From contig CAJQOK010000091.1 of assembly GCA_905479905.1 (NCBI GenBank), positions 1 to 15,364 of the forward strand: a stretch of 15,364 bases of DNA. Reading direction: 5' to 3'. The notes beneath the pieces were generated by a model, which ran no database searches, was not told the DNA's origin, and saw only the letters and a program-made list of their open reading frames with translations. Source of the stretch: an uncultured Aliterella sp. (lineage in GTDB: Bacteria > Cyanobacteriota > Cyanobacteriia > Cyanobacteriales > Chroococcidiopsidaceae). Each line of letters opens with the position of its first letter. Positions within the stretch are counted from its first letter, which is position 1. Shown here one piece after another: positions 1 to 7,029 of the stretch. Position numbers and translations under genes: made by a program.

Positions 1-768
1 AATCAAATAAATAACATTACTAACATCTATTTCCCCAGTTTTTGCCAAACTCGCCACCACTGCTAACACGATGATCCCAAGGACATCATCAATTACCGCC
101 GCACCCAAAATAATTTGACCTTCAGTAGAACTTAGCTTGCCTAGTTCAGATAGCACTTTAGAGGTAATGCCAATACTTGTAGCCGTCAAAGCCGCTCCGG
201 CAAAAATCGCTGGAATAGCTGCCACATGAAACAAAGTCATTAGCCCAATAGTTCCCGCCGCAAAGGGAACAACTACGCCCACCACTGCTACTACTAAGGC
301 TTGATAACCCACTGCTAATAGTTCTTTTAAGTTTGATTCCAAGCCAATTTCAAATAGCAGGACAATTACCCCAAGTTCTGCCAAAACTGAAATCACTTCA
401 CTTTGTGCTTGAAAAGTGGCAGCTACGGCGCTTGGATCTAAGCCTGCGGTAGTTTGTAGCAAGGTCATAATTAGCGAACTTGAACTATCGCCGCCACCTT
501 CAGGGAACACCAAAAGATCCAAAGCCGAAACGCCCACTACTACGCCGCCGACTAATTCCCCTAATACTGGCGGTAAGCCAAAGCGATTGGCTAGTTCTCC
601 GCCAGTTTTGCTTGCTAGATACACCACTACTAAACTTAGCAATACTCCCGCTAGGACAAGAGTGCTACTTTCGGGTACGGCATTGGCAGTTAGTAAAATC
701 GTCTTATTCCAGGAGGGAACAAGCGTTAACAGTGGCAAGTCAAGGGCAGTAATTGCTTCTATTTCCAT
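1..768 (-). CDS. Na+/H+ antiporter, CPA2 family, NhaS3-like (partial, N-terminal part)
   Basis: Membrane cation/proton exchanger; the family moves Na+ (or K+) out of the cytoplasm, or into the thylakoid lumen, in exchange for H+. The reading frame is open from an ATG at 768 to the left edge (256 residues), so the C-terminal part is missing. An in-frame TAG at 772-774, two codons upstream, fixes the start region. Visible are a hydrophobic helix near residues 37-52, the motif RFGLPPVLGELVGG typical of the CPA2 N-terminus, LLFEIGLE in the next helices, and AAVIDDVLGII near residues 225-235. Its adjacent aspartates match the ion-binding Asp pair of NapA/NhaA-type electrogenic exchangers, whereas KefB/KefC proteins have Gln-Asp. 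The insert with VFPEGG near residue 89 recalls cyanobacterial NhaS3, from memory of that family. Family is sure; substrate is inferred. Confidence 0.88.
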   Translation of the reverse strand, partial: MEIEAITALDLPLLTLVPSWNKTILLTANAVPESSTLVLAGVLLSLVVVYLASKTGGELANRFGLPPVLGELVGGVVVGVSALDLLVFPEGGGDSSSSLIMTLLQTTAGLDPSAVAATFQAQSEVISVLAELGVIVLLFEIGLESNLKELLAVGYQALVVAVVGVVVPFAAGTIGLMTLFHVAAIPAIFAGAALTATSIGITSKVLSELGKLSSTEGQIILGAAVIDDVLGIIVLAVVASLAKTGEIDVSNVIYLI

Positions 769-907
769 TAGCTATGTAAAAATCATCTTTTTTACTGTAC
801 AAGAAGATTGCAAGACCTTAGCGTCATGATTAGATGTAGAGAGCGATCGCACTTTACTAGCGGCAATAGTTGAGATGATTAAGAATATTTTGTCAAACTA
901 ACAATCC

Positions 908-1693
908 ATGAAACTCAAGTTGATAAATAACTCCTCTGTACAAAAACTAGGTTCTAGCAAAAATTTACGCCAAGGTTTTGTATTATTGCTTTTAGCTGTT
1001 GGTCTGCTAGGTGTTACGACCTATAGCTCCGTAGCTCAAGATCGAGGACAGGTACAAAATATGTTGATGCGGACTTTAACCGTTAGTGGTCGTGGGGTAG
1101 AGACAATTCCTACAACCTTATCAGAGGTACGTTTAGGTGTAGAAGTCCAAGGAAAAACGGCTACGGCGGCTCAACAGGAGGCTGCGAAACGTTCTAACGC
1201 CGTAGTCGCTTTGCTTAAATCTCAGTCGCAAGTTCAAAAGCTAGAAACTACAGGCATTAGTCTTAATCCTGTGTACAGCTACAACAACAATACGCAGACA
1301 TTGACAGGTTATACAGCCACAAATACTGTTAGTTTTCAAATTGCAACCGAGAGTATTGGCAATTTATTAGATGAATCTGTCAGAGTTGGAGCTACAAGAA
1401 TTGAAGGTATTAGATTTATAGCTACCGACAGCGCGATATTAGCGGCTGAACAAGAAGCATTAAAAAAAGCTACCCAAAACGCTCAACAACAAGCTAATTC
1501 GGTTTTAGGCGCGTTAAATTTTACGGCTAAGGAAATTGTCAGCATTCAAATTAATAATGCCGCTCCTCCTCAACCCCAACCTCTAGTTCAATACGAAGCG
1601 GCTAATCGTCTTGTTGCTCCTAAAGCTACTACCCCTGTTATCGGCGGCGAACAGAAGGTAGAAGCTGGTGTTACTTTACAAATTAGTTATTAG
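908..1693 (+). CDS. Exported SIMPL (DUF541) domain protein
   Basis: A 261-residue protein of the SIMPL/DUF541 family (Omp28 and SIMPL relatives), whose biochemical role is poorly defined. The N-terminus is a signal peptide: basic stretch to about residue 22, hydrophobic core 24-36, and a plausible signal peptidase site after SVA at residue 43. The mature protein begins with the family's opening strand, LTVSGRGVETIPTTLSEV, followed by the usual alternation of strands and Ala/Gln-rich helices, and ends in a strand with VTLQISY. Length fits the family (about 230-260). No Shine-Dalgarno is seen before ATG 908, which is common in cyanobacteria. The gene stands alone, divergent from the antiporter (139-nt gap with a HIP1 octamer at 843-850) and convergent with ssb. 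Expected location is the periplasm. Confidence 0.88.
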   Translation: MKLKLINNSSVQKLGSSKNLRQGFVLLLLAVGLLGVTTYSSVAQDRGQVQNMLMRTLTVSGRGVETIPTTLSEVRLGVEVQGKTATAAQQEAAKRSNAVVALLKSQSQVQKLETTGISLNPVYSYNNNTQTLTGYTATNTVSFQIATESIGNLLDESVRVGATRIEGIRFIATDSAILAAEQEALKKATQNAQQQANSVLGALNFTAKEIVSIQINNAAPPQPQPLVQYEAANRLVAPKATTPVIGGEQKVEAGVTLQISY

Positions 1694-1700
1694 CAATAGA

Positions 1701-1731
1701 GGCAGAAAACATTAATTTTCTGCCTTTTCTT
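1701..1731 (+). terminator. Rho-independent terminator after the SIMPL gene
   Basis: A perfect 9-bp stem (GGCAGAAAA at 1701-1709 with TTTTCTGCC at 1716-1724) encloses the six-base loop CATTAA. The T-rich run TTTTCTTT follows on the plus strand. It starts 7 nt after the SIMPL stop codon and ends where the convergent ssb stops. The minus-strand flank is not T-rich, so it should act mainly on plus-strand transcripts. Confidence 0.75.
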
Positions 1732-2090
1732 TACATTCCACTATTACCGCTAAAACTATTAGCCTCGTCTTCTCTCTTAGAACCTAGCAATTCTAGTCTT
1801 TCTACTAAAATAACTGGTGAAGAACGATTTGCTCCAGTCGCGCGATCGCTCCAACTGTCAAACTTTAAGGAACCTTCCACAGCAATTTGCTTACCTTTGC
1901 GGACGTAGTTGGCTGCTACTTCGGCAGTTTTACCCCACATTTCTAAGTTAAACCAGTCTGGCTCGTCACTATTGCGCGATAGGCGATTGACAGCCAACGT
2001 CAACTTACATACTACTTTGGCACTATCTAAATATTTAACCTCTGGATCTTTACCCACGCGCCCAATCAAATGCACAACATTAACACTCAT
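1731..2090 (-). CDS. ssb: Single-stranded DNA-binding protein, short form
   Basis: Binds and protects single-stranded DNA during replication, recombination and repair. The 119-residue protein is almost entirely one OB fold: it opens with NVVHLIGRVGKDPEVKY, has the conserved WFNLEMWGKTAE (46-57) and YVRKGKQIAVEGSLKFDSW (62-80), and the last strand ends near residue 103. Only about 16 residues follow. There is no long Gly/Gln/Pro linker and no acidic DDDIPF-like tip, the part that recruits partner proteins in E. coli SSB. Short SSBs of this kind are known in cyanobacteria (Anabaena Alr0088, from memory). That gene also lies divergent to mreB, as here. A LexA-type palindrome lies 15-28 nt upstream of the start codon. 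Confidence 0.93.
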   Translation of the reverse strand: MSVNVVHLIGRVGKDPEVKYLDSAKVVCKLTLAVNRLSRNSDEPDWFNLEMWGKTAEVAANYVRKGKQIAVEGSLKFDSWSDRATGANRSSPVILVERLELLGSKREDEANSFSGNSGM

Positions 2091-2104
2091 ATTAATTTCT
2101 TTAC

Positions 2105-2118
2105 AGTACAGGTGTACT
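2105..2118 (-). promoter_or_regulatory. LexA-type operator upstream of ssb
   Basis: The 14-bp sequence AGTACAGGTGTACT is a palindrome with 6-bp arms (AGTACA/TGTACT) around GG. It fits the consensus RGTACNNNDGTWCB described for the Anabaena LexA box at every fixed position. Its near edge is 15 nt upstream of the ssb ATG, in the 190-nt gap shared with the divergent mreB. The match is direct; binding by LexA and SOS control of ssb are inferred. I looked for other copies around GTAC sites in the window and found none. Confidence 0.6.
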
Positions 2119-2280
2119 CCATAATCGTGCCTCTAATCTGCATTAATTGCAAATCCAATTCCTAGTAATCAAAAACCTCGTAACTCTACTAGACTAAATG
2201 CACAAGAAGTAATACGATCCAGCACGGTTACTATTTTTTATTTTAAATAGAACTTATCAAACTTTGGGGTAGCGTGGCAC

Positions 2281-3330
2281 GTGGGTCTTTTTGGTTTTTT
2301 TAATCAGCCTTCTTTATCTAGGGACATGGGTATCGATCTCGGTACAGCCAATACCCTCGTTTTTGTATCGGGTAAAGGCATTGTCTTACAAGAGCCTTCA
2401 GTTATTGCTATCGATTCCAAAGACAAACAAGTTCTGGCGGTAGGAGAAGATGCCAAAAAAATGTTGGGTAGAACTCCCGGTAGTGTAGTTGTTAGTCGCC
2501 CGTTGCGTGATGGCGTGATTGCAGACTTTGACACAGCCGAATTGATGCTCAAGCACTTTATTCAACGCGCCAGTGGTGGTAGAACGGTAAACCCGCGCAT
2601 TGTAGTGGGCATTCCTAGCGGGGTTACGGGGGTAGAACAACAAGCCCTGATGAATGCGGCATTGCGCGCAGGAGCAAGAGAAGTTCATGTAGTTGACGAG
2701 CCATTGGCGGCGGCAATTGGGGCAGGATTGCCCGTAACTGAAGCCATAGGCAACATGATTATCGATATTGGTGGCGGAACGACAGAAATTGCCGTGCTAA
2801 GTTACAACGGCACTGTAGAAAGCGAATCGGTGCGGGTGGCTGGAGACGAGCTAAATGAAGCAATCATTCATTACATGAAAAAGATTCACAATATGATTGT
2901 TGGTGAACGCACCGCCGAAGAAGTTAAAATTCGTATTGGTTCAGCTTACCCTAATCGCGGTGATGATGAGGCAGTGATGGAAGTGCGAGGATTGCACTTG
3001 CTTTCAGGATTGCCCCGAACGGTAACAGTTAAAGGACCAGAAATCAGAGAAAGTATGTCAGAGCCACTACTTGTAATTATTGAAGCAGTCAAGCGGACTT
3101 TAGAGCGAACACCACCAGAACTTGCTGCCGATATTGTCGATCGCGGTATTATGCTGGCAGGAGGTGGAGCTTTACTGCGGGGTATCAATACTTTAATTAG
3201 TCATGAGACGGGCATCATTACCCACATAGCAGACGAACCTTTAAACTGTGTAGTTTTGGGTACAGGCAAAGTATTAGAAAACTTCAATCAAATGGAACGA
3301 GTATTTAGCGGACGTTCTCGAAGTCAATAG
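2281..3330 (+). CDS. mreB: Rod-shape-determining actin homologue MreB
   Basis: Bacterial actin that forms membrane-associated filaments guiding lateral wall synthesis; it works with MreC and MreD encoded next. The 349 residues match family length. Nucleotide-binding signatures are in order: phosphate-1 DLGTANT (19-25), VVGIPSGV (108-115), catalytic Glu in HVVDEPLAAAIGAGL (E140), phosphate-2 IDIGGGTTEIAV (161-172) and the adenosine motif AGGGALLRGI (293-302). The N-terminal MGLFGFF is hydrophobic, as expected for membrane contact. The start is the GTG at 2281, because the protein then begins just before the conserved SRDMGIDLGT; another GTG at 2274 is out of frame. The stop overlaps the first codon of mreC. 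No clear promoter was identified in the 190-nt gap to ssb. Confidence 0.97.
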   Translation: MGLFGFFNQPSLSRDMGIDLGTANTLVFVSGKGIVLQEPSVIAIDSKDKQVLAVGEDAKKMLGRTPGSVVVSRPLRDGVIADFDTAELMLKHFIQRASGGRTVNPRIVVGIPSGVTGVEQQALMNAALRAGAREVHVVDEPLAAAIGAGLPVTEAIGNMIIDIGGGTTEIAVLSYNGTVESESVRVAGDELNEAIIHYMKKIHNMIVGERTAEEVKIRIGSAYPNRGDDEAVMEVRGLHLLSGLPRTVTVKGPEIRESMSEPLLVIIEAVKRTLERTPPELAADIVDRGIMLAGGGALLRGINTLISHETGIITHIADEPLNCVVLGTGKVLENFNQMERVFSGRSRSQ

Positions 3331-4088
3331 TGATGTATGCAATGTGGCGGTGGTGGGATAAAAATCGGTGGCAATTAATCGGCACTTGTTTGGCGCTCTT
3401 TTGTGCGTGGATAATTCGGCAAACTCAAGGAAGTGCAATTAGCGAACTAACAGGTATAGTTACTCGCCCCTTTCAAAATCCTCCTCAAGTCGAGCGGTTA
3501 GAAAATGCTCAAACAATCGAATTAATTGGGCGCTTAGTAGAATTAGAAAGCCAGAATCAACAGCTAAAAGAATTACTAGACTATCGAGCCGCGCAAAAAA
3601 ATAGAAGCATGATTGTCGCTCCAGTAATTGGACGCAATGCCGACCTTTGGTGGCAACAAGTAACTCTGGGGCGCGGTAGCAAGGAGGGCATCAAAATAGA
3701 CTATGTAGTCACCGCTCCCGGCGGATTGGTAGGTAAAGTTATTAGCGTTACTCCCCATACCAGCCGCGTTCTATTGGTTAGCGACGTTACAAGCCAAGTG
3801 GGAGTAACTGTTAGCCGCAGTCGTTATACGGGGTTGCTTAGAGGGCAATCTTCTACACGGGCGGTGATGCAATTTTTTGATAAAGTCCCCGATGTTCGAT
3901 TGGGTGACTTTGTGGCAACTTCGCCTTATAGTCAAATATTTCCGGCGGGTATACCTGTGGGGAGAGTAGAAAAAATCGATTTAACTAAAAGTCCTGCCCC
4001 AGAAGCTGAACTTGCTCTCACTTCACCACTAAATTATTTAGAGTGGGTGTTTGTATATGCCAATGTTGGCAATCAGGAAAATAAATAA
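3330..4088 (+). CDS. mreC: Rod-shape-determining protein MreC
   Basis: Bitopic membrane protein that links cytoplasmic MreB to the periplasmic wall-synthesis enzymes. A short basic/aromatic N-terminus (MWRWWDKNRWQ) precedes one membrane helix at about residues 15-30. A predicted coiled coil follows (about 52-85: ERLENAQTIELIGRL, ELESQNQQLKELLDY), then the double beta-barrel domain (about 94-245) with APGGLVGKVISV, TSRVLLVSDV and FPAGIPVGRVEKI. At 252 residues it is normal length. The GTG at 3330 overlaps the mreB stop (TAGTG); an ATG at 3333 or 3342 could serve equally and would change only the first residues. With no Shine-Dalgarno visible, translational coupling to mreB is likely. Confidence 0.95.
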   Translation: MMYAMWRWWDKNRWQLIGTCLALFCAWIIRQTQGSAISELTGIVTRPFQNPPQVERLENAQTIELIGRLVELESQNQQLKELLDYRAAQKNRSMIVAPVIGRNADLWWQQVTLGRGSKEGIKIDYVVTAPGGLVGKVISVTPHTSRVLLVSDVTSQVGVTVSRSRYTGLLRGQSSTRAVMQFFDKVPDVRLGDFVATSPYSQIFPAGIPVGRVEKIDLTKSPAPEAELALTSPLNYLEWVFVYANVGNQENK

Positions 4089-4109
4089 TCAGCTTTGAGG
4101 AGAAAGTTT

Positions 4110-4664
4110 GTGCGTCAAAGCTTGGTTAAAACCCATTTATTAAATTGGACAGTTGTAGTTGGTTCTCTAGGATTGTGTTTATTGCTTTTGACTGTGCGTT
4201 TACCAGGACTAGAGTTATTGGGCATTGCTCCCAATTGGCTATTAATTTGGGTTGTGTGTTGGAGCGTCAAACGCTCGATGGTGGCTGGCTTGCTTGCGGG
4301 GGTAACTTTAGGCTGGCTACTTGATGGGATGACAAATCCCGTTCCTACTCATGCTTTGAGTTTGACAGTGGTGGGTATTTTGACGGCGCGTTTGCACAAA
4401 ACGCGCTACTTGCAAGAAGATTTTATTTCTATTGCTTTAATTATCTTTGGTATGACTATACTTGCAGAAATGATTATGGGCTGGCAATTTGCTTTTCTTG
4501 AACCTAACCTATCCCTAGATAAATTTGTGCTGACTTTAGCCTACCAATGGACTTATCACCAGCAAAGGGCTTTAGCTAGTGCGATCGTTAGCAGTCTTTG
4601 GGGCCCAGTGGTTTATTATCCTCTTAATCGCTGGTGGCAGCATCAATCAGTAAATACTAATTAG
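4110..4664 (+). CDS. mreD: Rod-shape-determining protein MreD
   Basis: Polytopic membrane partner of MreC in the elongation complex. The protein (184 residues from GTG 4110) is very hydrophobic, with four to six predicted helices, for example about 13-29, 40-52, 57-71, 82-92, 105-124 and 153-172. It contains the MreD-like PNWLLIWVVCW and GVTLGWLLDGM. An in-frame TTG at 4095 would add five residues, but the strong GAGGAG at 4097-4102 is correctly spaced (7 nt) for the GTG at 4110, so that start is preferred. The gene follows mreC after 21 nt and is surely in the same operon. MreD sequences diverge fast, so part of the identification rests on position. Confidence 0.92.
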   Translation: MRQSLVKTHLLNWTVVVGSLGLCLLLLTVRLPGLELLGIAPNWLLIWVVCWSVKRSMVAGLLAGVTLGWLLDGMTNPVPTHALSLTVVGILTARLHKTRYLQEDFISIALIIFGMTILAEMIMGWQFAFLEPNLSLDKFVLTLAYQWTYHQQRALASAIVSSLWGPVVYYPLNRWWQHQSVNTN

Positions 4665-4721
4665 TTACCGATTGGCGATCGCCCTTATAATATTGCCCAG
4701 CATTAAAAATAATCTATTTAC

Positions 4722-5867
4722 GTGAACTTTCCCTCAGATGCCTCAAACAATTCGCCGCCCATAACGGTAGTTACTGCCTTTGATAAAGAGATGATGCAAC
4801 GGTGTTTGTCTCTAGCTCGTAACGCCCTAGGACGCACTGCTCCTAATCCGCTCGTAGGCTCGGTAGTAGTTCTTAATGGCGAAATTATCGGTGAAGGTTT
4901 CCACCCCGGCGCAGGTCAACCCCATGCTGAAGTTTTTGCGCTCAAAGCTGCCGGAAGCCGAGCAACGGGTGCAACACTTTACGTAAATCTAGAGCCTTGC
5001 AATCATTACGGGCGAACTCCTCCTTGTAGCGAGGCTGTAGTCGATTCTAAGGTAGCTAAAGTCGTAGTTGGGATGGTTGACCCCGATCCGCGCGTTTCTG
5101 GCGGCGGTATTGCCCGATTACGCTCTGCGGGAATAGAGGTAGTAGTAGGAGTAGAGGAAGCCGATTGCCGTCTGTTAAATGAGGCTTTTATTCATCGGAT
5201 TATATATCATCAGCCTTTTGGCATTTTAAAGTATGCGATGACTCTCGATGGTAAAATTGCCACCAGTAACGGGCATAGTGCTTGGATTACTGGGGAAGCT
5301 GCCCGGAGTGAAGTACATAAGTTGCGGGGAGCTTGCGATGCGATCGTTATTGGGGGTAATACTTTAAGGTTAGACAATCCCAAATTGACAAGTAGGCTGG
5401 GGGAGGCTAAGAACCCCCTGCGCGTAGTAATGAGCCGTACTTTAGATTTACCCGCCGAAGCTCACCTATGGCAAGAAATAGCCTCCGCACCCACTTTAGT
5501 ATTAACCGCCGTAGGAGTGAATAGAGATTTTCAACAATTGCTGTTAGCCAAGGGAGTAATGGTTGTGGAATTAGACCCTTTGACACCATTAGAGGCAATG
5601 AAGTATTTATATTCTTTGGGTATTATGTCCGTATTGTGGGAATGTGGAGGTACTTTAGCCGCCAGCGCGATTTCCTGTGGTGCTGTTCAAAAAGTGCTTG
5701 CTTTTATTGCCCCAAAAATTATTGGTGGGAGTCAGGCTTTTTCCCCAGTAGGTGAATTGAATTTAACTAACATGACCCAGGCTCTCACTCTAGAGCGCTA
5801 CCATTGGCGCAGTATAGGCGCAGATTGCTTGTTTGAAGGGTATTTTCCCCTTAAGCAAATAACTTAG
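4722..5867 (+). CDS. ribD: Riboflavin biosynthesis deaminase/reductase RibD
   Basis: Bifunctional enzyme for two consecutive steps of riboflavin synthesis: deamination of 2,5-diamino-6-ribosylamino-4(3H)-pyrimidinone 5'-phosphate (EC 3.5.4.26) and NADPH reduction of the ribosyl side chain (EC 1.1.1.193). The N-terminal cytidine-deaminase-like domain (about 24-160) has the zinc site: H68 and proton-shuttling E70 in PHAEVFAL, C93 in LEPCNHYGRTPPC, and C102. The reductase domain (about 166-375) begins with GILKYAMTLDGKIAT and has IVIGGNTLRLDNPKLTSR for substrate and cofactor. Length (381) is typical. The start is a GTG at 4722; the next in-frame Met is residue 24, right at the conserved domain. 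It lies 57 nt after mreD, with no FMN riboswitch in that gap, so co-transcription with mreBCD is possible. Confidence 0.96.
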   Translation: MNFPSDASNNSPPITVVTAFDKEMMQRCLSLARNALGRTAPNPLVGSVVVLNGEIIGEGFHPGAGQPHAEVFALKAAGSRATGATLYVNLEPCNHYGRTPPCSEAVVDSKVAKVVVGMVDPDPRVSGGGIARLRSAGIEVVVGVEEADCRLLNEAFIHRIIYHQPFGILKYAMTLDGKIATSNGHSAWITGEAARSEVHKLRGACDAIVIGGNTLRLDNPKLTSRLGEAKNPLRVVMSRTLDLPAEAHLWQEIASAPTLVLTAVGVNRDFQQLLLAKGVMVVELDPLTPLEAMKYLYSLGIMSVLWECGGTLAASAISCGAVQKVLAFIAPKIIGGSQAFSPVGELNLTNMTQALTLERYHWRSIGADCLFEGYFPLKQIT

Positions 5868-6005
5868 TAATAAGTTCGCTTTCTTGAGAAATTCTTTTTG
5901 TAGCCTGTTTGTCAGTAGTGCATCATTCAATAGTGTCGTAATTATGATCAGAAAATTCGGGCAACTAATCCTATGAACCCAAAACAAAATGTGGAGGAAG
6001 AAGAA

Positions 6006-6485
6006 ATGTTAACGCCTTACGAAGCTTACGAAGCTTACGAATCCAACGGTTCATCCGAGCATCATAGTAATGGCTTTGGCAAAGAGCAAGAACTTAAAGA
6101 TCCGCGTTTGGTAGGATGGGAGTTTAAAATTGTCCGTACTAAGCGTGATTTGTTCAAAGATCCAGTAATTTTCCAACTTTTATGTGACGAAGAAATGGAA
6201 GCTGGCTGGATTTTGCTAGAAAAACTAGATGATCGCCGCGTGCGTTTTAAGCGCCCCATCGCCTTTAGAGAAATTATTAAACCTGAATTTCTTAACCGCG
6301 ATCCCTATCGTTGCGCTTATGGTTCTTCTTGGCAACCTGGCAAGTGGCTTAGTGCGATCGCTCTTTCCATTGCTATAGTTGTTCCGGCTTACCTCGGCTA
6401 TACTTTTGTAGCTCAAGCTCTAGCAACAACTAACAATCGTTCCTTGCAAAGTTTTCCGCCTTTAGCACCAAAACCTAATCCTTAA
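6006..6485 (+). CDS. Unrecognised protein, one C-terminal membrane helix
   Basis: I do not recognise a named family. From ATG 6006 the product has 159 residues: an acidic tandem-repeat N-terminus (YEAYEAYES), a soluble domain (about 29-102; WEFKIVRTKRDLFKDP, ILLEKLDDRRVRFKRP), then one membrane helix at about 115-137 and a Pro-rich end (PPLAPKPNP). The start at 6006 is preferred because GGAGG at 5993-5997 sits 8 nt upstream. An in-frame ATG at 5973 would add 11 residues but has no Shine-Dalgarno. The well-formed soluble domain and clean coding frame argue that this is a real gene, probably conserved only in cyanobacteria. It is 138 nt beyond ribD and convergent with the next small gene. Confidence 0.7.
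   Translation: MLTPYEAYEAYESNGSSEHHSNGFGKEQELKDPRLVGWEFKIVRTKRDLFKDPVIFQLLCDEEMEAGWILLEKLDDRRVRFKRPIAFREIIKPEFLNRDPYRCAYGSSWQPGKWLSAIALSIAIVVPAYLGYTFVAQALATTNNRSLQSFPPLAPKPNP
6017..6041 (+). repeat. In-frame 9-nt tandem repeat
   Basis: TTACGAAGC is present twice in a row, followed by a third partial copy (TTACGAA). It keeps the reading frame and encodes the YEAYEAYE stretch of the membrane-anchored protein. Copy number could vary between strains by slippage without breaking the gene (inference). Confidence 0.7.
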
Positions 6486-6506
6486 TAATTAAAGTTTTGT
6501 TGCTAA

Positions 6507-6716
6507 TTAACGTTCTTGAGCCAAGTCTCGAATTAAAGTTAGACGTGACTCTATATAGTCGCTAAGGACATCGGTTTGGCTACCATCTAAAAATGTTGTG
6601 TTGGTAGTTTGATTAGTCAACCACTGTACAAGGCTGGCATCATCAAGTTTCAATAGAGTATGAGCCTGGGTAGCTTCGACTACCGACCACAGCCGACGTA
6701 AGATTGCTGGAGTCAT
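6507..6716 (-). CDS. Small unrecognised protein, 69 residues
   Basis: A short soluble protein with no signal peptide or membrane segment, apparently mostly helical: TPAILRRLWSVVEATQAHTL, then LLKLDDASLVQWLTNQ, and a C-terminal YIESRLTLIRDLAQER. I recall similar small proteins in cyanobacteria but no function. It looks real: a GAAGAGG Shine-Dalgarno precedes ATG 6716 by five bases, a plausible sigma-70 promoter lies upstream (6753-6782), and composition is normal for coding sequence. It ends 21 nt from the end of the convergent neighbour. Confidence 0.7.
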   Translation of the reverse strand: MTPAILRRLWSVVEATQAHTLLKLDDASLVQWLTNQTTNTTFLDGSQTDVLSDYIESRLTLIRDLAQER

Positions 6717-7029
6717 AGAAACCTCTTCTTAATAATTTCTTTATCTTTTAAGAATATACTCAATGCAGCTATAAAGTGACAAAAGAACAACACAATAAGA
6801 TACAAGAGTTACTAATTTCTTAACAATCGGATTTATATCTTGACAATTTTTCCCTTGAATGACGATAAAAGTATGTCTTTGTGTAGATGACAGAAGGTAA
6901 AAAATAAAATATTTAGGTAATAATACTGAGAATTGGTTACAAGTTTCACTTTTATGTTGAGATAAGCGATCGCACCTAAGAAAAGATACTAACAGATATA
7001 TTCGCTTAATTTCTCCTGTTTCAAGGATG
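6717..7029. other. AT-rich gap of 313 nt
   Basis: It holds the candidate promoter of the 69-residue gene near its left end and a HIP1 octamer at 6965-6972. A minus-strand frame at 6741-7049 (102 codons from a TTG) runs through it, but overlaps the hydrolase gene, has low-complexity hydrophobic content and no Shine-Dalgarno, so I do not call it. No RNA gene or strong terminator is visible. Confidence 0.6.
6753..6782 (-). promoter_or_regulatory. Candidate sigma-70 promoter for the 69-residue protein
   Basis: On the minus strand, TTGTCA (6777-6782) and TATATT (6753-6758) each match five of six consensus bases and are separated by 18 nt. The -10 element lies 36 nt upstream of the ATG at 6716. 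This is a pattern match in AT-rich DNA, so only moderately reliable. Confidence 0.4.

Noticed and set aside
416..829. Plus-strand open frames (137 and 90 codons) at 416-829 and 480-752
   Set aside because: They are antisense to the antiporter gene, whose minus-strand frame is open to the window edge with clear family motifs. The translated products are Pro/Ser/Thr-rich and featureless.
4665..4721. FMN riboswitch before ribD, and a TPP riboswitch before thiO (13454-13524)
   Set aside because: The gaps are 57 and 71 nt, too short for the full elements, and conserved signature segments are absent.
5868..5972. Terminator after ribD (TTTCTTGAGAAA followed by a T-rich run)
   Set aside because: The 5-bp A/T stem has only a two-base loop, too tight and too weak; I could not support a terminator or promoter here.
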